From VXYL01 sp965200375 (GTDB taxonomy: Bacteria; Pseudomonadota; Gammaproteobacteria; Pseudomonadales; Azotimanducaceae), in assembly GCA_965200375.1 (NCBI GenBank), contig OZ241353.1, forward strand, positions 868,001-932,000: a DNA stretch of 64,000 bases. Reading direction: 5' to 3'. Positions 59,622-64,000 of this stretch are shown here, one piece after another. A model generated the notes under the pieces. That model saw nothing but the letters and a program-made list of their open reading frames with translations. It searched no databases and was not told the DNA's origin. A program made the position numbers and the translations under genes. The stretch's first letter is position 1. Every line of letters starts with the position of its first letter.

Positions 59622-60807
59622 AGGCTAGCCGGCGTTGGGGCGCGTACGTCACCTTCTCGACACACTTGACGAACCGCCAATCAGAGGCATTGTGATGGCC
59701 GGCCCGAAACTGCTTTGCTTCCTTCAACGGCACGAATGTCGAGGTGTCCTCCAGGAACACGAACGGCGGCGTACTCGAATAGTCGAAGGTGCCTCGGGCT
59801 TTTCGAACGCCGGCGTCGTCTTCAAAGCGTTGCCCCCAAACCGCTGGCCGAGACAGAAATCCTTGCAGCTCGAACCAGCACCCGTCCGGCAATCTGCTCT
59901 TGAAGCTCTCGCCGTCACACACAGCCGCGTTCCAGGCTTCAAGCTCATGCATGTCTTCCCCTAGCAGGAACGGGAAGAACTGGATCAGATGAGGCAGGTC
60001 CACCAGCACATCCTGTGAGCCGAGCACTTGCCGCTCGAGCCATTTGCCAACGCGCGATGCAGCGAAGCGATGGGCGGCTTCCTCGTCCTTCTCGAATAGG
60101 GTCGAAGCGCATCGACCGTTCGCGGGATTGCTTGCAAAGGACTTGAACGTCCACTTGCAGACCTCGCCCCAGTCTCGGGCGTCCGGAGCGATGAAGCCCA
60201 CCGCGGTGTCCGACAGGCGCAGAAGATCCTCCTCACGCATCCCAAGCACTTCAACGATGGGTTCTTCGAAGTGATCCTTCACTAGGCGGTGTCGGGCCCG
60301 TTGGGTCTCGACGGCCCGGTACAGGGTCTGCCAGTGCCATGCGCGGAAGCCATTCCACGGCGGATCGGTCCACAAGCCGGGACTGTCGAGGAGGTCCGCG
60401 TGGAGATTGAGATCGGCCTGACTAGAGGGGTGGCCGAGCAGGCCGAGGTCGAAATGTGCCTCTTGGAACTGGTTGACCACCACCACCACTTCGGCGGTCG
60501 TGAACGCTCGCGCCAGCCACGCCAATGCCTCGCCCGTGTGGCGTGCGTTGTTCTCGTCAATGTGCAGCAGATCGTAGTCCAAGACGAGGATATCTACGCC
60601 ATCGAACAGGCAATCATCCCGCTTACGCACGCCGCTGAGCATGGCGCTCTGGCGACGGAACAACTCCTTGATGGCCGCCTGCAACTTCCCGTTGTCGGGT
60701 GCATCCAGCACGTCGTAGTGTTCCTTTGGCGCCACGGCGCGCACGGCCTCGACCCACTCGGCGCAAACGTCGGGATCGTCGTCGCAAAGAAGAACGGAAC
60801 TGGTCAT
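59611..60807 (-). CDS. Atypical receiver-domain protein with large C-terminal domain
   Basis: 398 residues from ATG 60805-60807. The first 120 residues are receiver-like: SSVLLCDDDPDVCAEWVEAV (acidic pocket Asp9-Asp11), GVDILVLDYDLLH (phosphoacceptor Asp77), and TAEVVVVVNQFQEAHFDLGL, where the conserved Lys of normal receivers is missing. An insertion (about residues 40-68) is also unusual. The remaining 270 residues have no recognised output domain; they include RAWHWQTLYRAVETQRARHR, FEEPIVEVLGMREEDLLRLS and a long ordered-looking tail. It overlaps the GHKL kinase gene by 4 bp, so they are almost certainly partners. Confidence 0.78.
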   Translation of the reverse strand: MTSSVLLCDDDPDVCAEWVEAVRAVAPKEHYDVLDAPDNGKLQAAIKELFRRQSAMLSGVRKRDDCLFDGVDILVLDYDLLHIDENNARHTGEALAWLARAFTTAEVVVVVNQFQEAHFDLGLLGHPSSQADLNLHADLLDSPGLWTDPPWNGFRAWHWQTLYRAVETQRARHRLVKDHFEEPIVEVLGMREEDLLRLSDTAVGFIAPDARDWGEVCKWTFKSFASNPANGRCASTLFEKDEEAAHRFAASRVGKWLERQVLGSQDVLVDLPHLIQFFPFLLGEDMHELEAWNAAVCDGESFKSRLPDGCWFELQGFLSRPAVWGQRFEDDAGVRKARGTFDYSSTPPFVFLEDTSTFVPLKEAKQFRAGHHNASDWRFVKCVEKVTYAPQRRLAYAE

Positions 60808-62993
60808 CTCGCTGTACTCCAAGAGAGCTGGAACGTCGTCGTCCAAGGCCGCGGCGGCTTGACGAACGCCGCTTTGGCGCGGCGGCGGCCGGCGATCATG
60901 CGCACGATTGTAAGTCCAAGGCCCATGCCGCCCAAGCCGAGTGCGCGCCGCTCGTCCGAGACGCGAACGGCCCTGGCGAACGGCTCGAACAGCCCCTCGG
61001 CGTCCGTCAGATCGACGCCGACGCCATTGTCGTGGATGCGCAGCCATGCGGATCGTCCCGTGCGGCCACCCACGCACCGCGCCTGGGGACGGTCGGCGTC
61101 CAAGGTCGCGTTGGAGGCGTTGACGAGGACGTTCTGAAAGAGCGAGTTCCACTCCGCGAACGTGGCCGGGGGAAGCGCGATGTCCTTCGGGACGTCCACC
61201 GAGAGCGTCAAGGACGGCACGAGCGGGCGGATGTTCTCGGCCACTTGGGCCAGCACGCCGTGGGCCGACAGCGCCTCGACCTCGCTTCTGTCGTCTTGAT
61301 CGAGCAGCGGCATGAACAGCCGTCGAGACTCTTCCGCCCGCTGGATCCAAGCATCCATGTCGTCGGCAAGCTGGCCGGCGTCCGGGTCGTCAAGTGCTCG
61401 AACCACCCGACGCAGCCGTCTGAGCAGCGTTCGCGCGCGGCGCATCTCCTTGCGCGCGTCGTGCTCCAAGGCGAGTGCCGCCATGCCGACCGAAGCCAGT
61501 GGCGCCAGCAGGGCCTGCGTGGCTTCGTCGGCCTCGCGTTCCTTGGCGATGGTCTTCGACAGTCGTTTGCACTCGTCGTCAAGGGCGGCGAGCGTCTCGT
61601 CTTCGGGGTGGGATTGACGGGCTTCCTGGACCAAAGACCGAACGCTGCCCACCACGTCGGAGGGCGATCGACTGGGCCGAACGACCTGCGCTCTTTCCTG
61701 CTCGCGCAGCCGCTGCCGCGTTGCGTAGTAGTCCAGAGACCAGCGCACGGCGTTGCGCAGTTCCTCGTAGGCGCGATTGGCGACAAGGCGGTCTCGGGTC
61801 ACTTGGATCTTGAGGTAGTCGCCAGCCTCCCGTTGTTCGCTGGTGGCCGCCCTTGCTTCCTGCCCCGTATCGATTTCGACCACGCCGAACAACCGGCCTT
61901 GGGTCGGCAGGTCGGTCAATCCGCGCCGCACCTGCAACCGTTCCGGCAGCAGGGCCGATCGATAGCGGCGATGGGAGTGATCGAACTCGATGTTCAGCCA
62001 ATCCTGCTGGACGCCGTAGTAGGGCAGGCGGAAGCCCGCGTCGTACACCAGGACGCCGCCGAAGCGCTCGAAGTAGCCGCGAGCGTCCTGCACCTTGATG
62101 CCACCTGCCTGACGGTGCGAAAGATCGAACACCCTGATCTCCCATTTGGCGGCGGCGATGATGGGTTCAATCTCGACCTGTTCGGAGTGTTGCTCGCCGG
62201 AGCGGAAGGAGACGCTCACATGGGCACGGGGCCTGCCGCCGTGCTCCACCAGCTCGCCGGTCACGGTCGCCACATGGTTGTCCAGAGCCTTGCGCATCTG
62301 CTCCTGGAACGCGTCTTCGATGCCAGTCAACGACGATCGCAGCTTGACTCGGAAATCGTCGGGAGCGTCGTTCGCTCCGGCAAGCCTCCCGTAGCGGGCC
62401 ATCGGCGACTGCAGCATCCAGAGCTGCCGGCCCAAATCGCGGATGTCGCCGGCTTCCCAACGCTGCTTGAGACCCCGCAAGGCAATGCGGGTGCCGTGGC
62501 GAGTCTTTTTCGGGAACTCTACAGATCGCTGCTCCCTCCAGTAGTAGGCTTCCGCCTCGGTTAGGCTGCCCTTTTCGACGGCTTCGTCCCAATCGACCTC
62601 GGCCACCAGCTGGCGGCGCGGCGACGCTTCGGGCACCGTCGTCATTTCCAGCTTGTGGGCGAGAAACTGCGCGGCAAGCCTGCCCACGCCCTTGGAACCG
62701 GTCACTTGCCGCTTGAAACGGCGGCTCGTGCCCGCCTCCCGCTTGTGGCGAGTGCCGATGGTCATCCAGTAGTTGAGAAACTCCCGCTTGCTCATGCCGT
62801 GGCCATTGTCTTCCACGACGATCTGGTCTTCTTCGATGGTCACTCGACAACGGGTTGCGTCCGCGTCGTAGGCGTTCTTCACCAGTTCGGCGAGGGCGAT
62901 GTGAGCTTGGCCGACTAGGGCCTCGCCAAGTTCCTTGAGAAGCGCCGAATCGGCTTGGAACTTGGCTGTCTCTTTCTGTGGCGGATGCGCCAT
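60804..62993 (-). CDS. Two-headed GHKL ATPase: Hsp90/MutL-like N-terminus and histidine-kinase C-terminus
   Basis: 729 residues from ATG 62991-62993. The N-terminal ATPase has the N-box ALAELVKNAYDADATRCRV (residues 33-51), G1 VVEDNGHGMSKREFLNYW, and SKGVGRLAAQFLAHKLEMTT, as in Hsp90/MutL/MORC-type proteins. After a middle region (about 200-480) comes a helical stretch with a candidate H-box ALALEHDARKEMRRARTLLR, then a histidine-kinase ATPase: LFQNVLVNASNATLD, LRIHDNGVGVDLTD and LGLGGMGLGLTIVRMIAGRR. The two heads are distinct. It lies between the cytosine methyltransferase (11 bp) and the receiver gene (4-bp overlap). Known MutL/MORC-type ATPases occur in restriction-like operons; the kinase fusion adds a signalling element. 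Confidence 0.85.
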   Translation of the reverse strand: MAHPPQKETAKFQADSALLKELGEALVGQAHIALAELVKNAYDADATRCRVTIEEDQIVVEDNGHGMSKREFLNYWMTIGTRHKREAGTSRRFKRQVTGSKGVGRLAAQFLAHKLEMTTVPEASPRRQLVAEVDWDEAVEKGSLTEAEAYYWREQRSVEFPKKTRHGTRIALRGLKQRWEAGDIRDLGRQLWMLQSPMARYGRLAGANDAPDDFRVKLRSSLTGIEDAFQEQMRKALDNHVATVTGELVEHGGRPRAHVSVSFRSGEQHSEQVEIEPIIAAAKWEIRVFDLSHRQAGGIKVQDARGYFERFGGVLVYDAGFRLPYYGVQQDWLNIEFDHSHRRYRSALLPERLQVRRGLTDLPTQGRLFGVVEIDTGQEARAATSEQREAGDYLKIQVTRDRLVANRAYEELRNAVRWSLDYYATRQRLREQERAQVVRPSRSPSDVVGSVRSLVQEARQSHPEDETLAALDDECKRLSKTIAKEREADEATQALLAPLASVGMAALALEHDARKEMRRARTLLRRLRRVVRALDDPDAGQLADDMDAWIQRAEESRRLFMPLLDQDDRSEVEALSAHGVLAQVAENIRPLVPSLTLSVDVPKDIALPPATFAEWNSLFQNVLVNASNATLDADRPQARCVGGRTGRSAWLRIHDNGVGVDLTDAEGLFEPFARAVRVSDERRALGLGGMGLGLTIVRMIAGRRRAKAAFVKPPRPWTTTFQLSWSTAR

Positions 62994-63004
62994 GGCCGCA
63001 CCGC

Positions 63005-64000
63005 CTAGGGCGCGCCCTGCGGGGCGCGTTGGAGTTTGCTTCGCAAACTCGGCGCCTGTCGCAAAACTTGACTCGTTTGCTGAAACGGTCCCGTTGACGG
63101 CCGACCAACGTTTCCGCCGATCAACGCCTGCGCCACGCTCCGCGCCACCGCTCGCGCCAGGGCCACCGGCACGGCGTTGCCGATCCAGCGGGCCGTGGCG
63201 GAGACGAACCAGCGCTGTGCCGGATCGAAGAACTCGTAGCCGCACGGAAAGGTCTGCAACAGCGCGGCTTCCCGCAGCGAGATCGCGCGGTCCTGCTCCG
63301 GGTGGCCGAAGCGCCCGTTGCCGAAGCCGTTGCACTGGGTGGTGATCGTCGGCGCCGGCGCATCCCAGCGCATCCGGCCGTAGACGCTGCCATACCAGCG
63401 GCCGCTGCGCTTCCGGTGGCACTTGGCGACCAGGTCCGGGTTCCAGTCATTCCAGGAAGCGCCCGGCTTCGCGGCTTGGATGCGGGCGAGGTTGGTGGGG
63501 GAAAGCCGGCTCGCGTAGTGCAAAGGATCTTCGGCATCGTGCTCACCGGCGGCGATGCTCGGCAGGCCAGCGATGGCATCGCGGACCGTTTGATGATCGT
63601 CCTGCGCATGGGTCGGCGGCAGCAGTTCGATGGCGCCCAGGCGCGACGCCAGCACCACCAGCCGCTTGCGCGTTTGCGGCACGCCGTAGTCCGCGCAATC
63701 CACGACGTCCGCCCAAACGGCGTAGCCCTCCTGCCGAAGCATCGCCAGAAAGCCCTCGAACAGCGTGCCGCCGCGGAAGCCCACGAGGCGCGGCACGTTC
63801 TCCATGGACACCACGTCCGGCTGCACGTCGCGCACCAGACGGGCGAACTCCTCTAGGAGCCGCCACTTCGCGTCCGCGCGGTTCTGGCTGTAGGTGGAGA
63901 AGGGCTGGCAGGGGGCGCAGCCCACGAGGATGCGCGGCTGGCCTTCGGCGAAGAGCGGGTTGATGTCGCCTGCGGCGAGGTTCTCTACGCTCCGTTCGAC
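63005..64000 (-). CDS. C5-cytosine DNA methyltransferase, 5' end outside window
   Basis: 332 codons are visible; the N-terminus with SAM-binding motif I lies beyond base 64000. The catalytic motif IV is LVGCAPCQPFSTYSQNR with the active Cys; motif VI is VVSMENVPRLVGFRGG; motif VIII is YGVPQTRKRLVVLASR; motif IX and X are SLREAALLQTFPCGYEFFDP and RWIGNAVPVALARAVARSVA. The target-recognition part between VIII and IX is about 100 residues. It methylates cytosine C5 in a sequence that cannot be told. It is followed after 11 bp by the GHKL ATPase gene. No separate restriction endonuclease gene is seen downstream within the operon. Confidence 0.93.
   Translation of the reverse strand, partial: VERSVENLAAGDINPLFAEGQPRILVGCAPCQPFSTYSQNRADAKWRLLEEFARLVRDVQPDVVSMENVPRLVGFRGGTLFEGFLAMLRQEGYAVWADVVDCADYGVPQTRKRLVVLASRLGAIELLPPTHAQDDHQTVRDAIAGLPSIAAGEHDAEDPLHYASRLSPTNLARIQAAKPGASWNDWNPDLVAKCHRKRSGRWYGSVYGRMRWDAPAPTITTQCNGFGNGRFGHPEQDRAISLREAALLQTFPCGYEFFDPAQRWFVSATARWIGNAVPVALARAVARSVAQALIGGNVGRPSTGPFQQTSQVLRQAPSLRSKLQRAPQGAP

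Overview
The window is GC-rich and densely coded, with many 4-bp ATGA overlaps between neighbouring genes. The gene content (SUF Fe-S pathway, PtsN/NPr/HPF, pcnB-panB-panC-pgi, a TonB-dependent receptor, a type IVb pilus) points to an uncultured proteobacterium, most likely a gammaproteobacterium. Several features suggest a marine or host-associated lifestyle: repeated phytanoyl-CoA-dioxygenase-like enzymes, TPR-sulfotransferases, Uma2 nucleases and DUF4143/DUF1703 ATPases. No rRNA, tRNA, CRISPR array or intact insertion sequence was seen.

Layout. 0-10.3 kb: a type IVb (R64/Tcp-like) pilus locus, with a TcpQ-like protein on the plus strand and pilP-pilQ-pilR-pilS, two further pseudopilins, a lipoprotein secretin and a PilO-like protein on the minus strand. 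10.4-17.2 kb: a secreted protein of unknown function and sufB-C-D-S-A-T-E, with an IscR type-1-like operator in front of sufB. 17.2-22.5 kb: a TonB-dependent receptor followed by a TPR-sulfotransferase. 22.8-25.6 kb: a small accessory patch with a Uma2 nuclease, a frameshifted NotI-family restriction endonuclease and a D12-class adenine methyltransferase. 25.8-36.5 kb: HIT protein, P-loop kinase, a five-gene operon (ABC ATPase, GldF/GldG-like fusion, DUF4340, GST, M19 dipeptidase), Nudix hydrolase, ElyC-like protein and an aldo/keto reductase. 36.5-42.6 kb: an accessory stretch with a truncated PAPS-reductase-like gene, two AAA ATPase/nuclease-like genes, a protein of unknown family and a second Uma2, part of it bounded by 34-bp direct repeats. 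42.7-49.9 kb: enoyl-CoA hydratase, then the pcnB (frameshifted)-panB-panC-pgi operon continuing into a sulfotransferase and a 2OG-Fe(II) oxygenase. 49.9-56.8 kb: three PhyH-family oxygenases, an ankyrin protein, a CaiB/BaiF CoA-transferase and a glutathione peroxidase. 57.0-58.6 kb: ptsN, npr, hpf, and a DciA-like gene in the opposite direction. 58.7-64 kb: a minus-strand operon of a C5-cytosine methyltransferase (cut by the window end), a two-headed GHKL ATPase/histidine kinase, an atypical receiver protein and a protein of unknown family.

Two results stand out. First, the glutathione peroxidase at 52452-52922 is interrupted by a TGA exactly at its catalytic position, and a hairpin with an AGGUCU apex lies about 20 nt downstream. 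This is the layout of a bacterial selenoprotein, which ordinary gene callers would split or miss. Second, the methyltransferase - GHKL/histidine kinase - receiver - unknown operon at the right edge looks like a DNA-modification-linked signalling or defence system. Other points of interest are a pseudopilin with tandem EF-hand/dockerin-like calcium loops, the IscR-like site, and two single-base frameshifts (restriction endonuclease, pcnB) that may be real decay or assembly errors.
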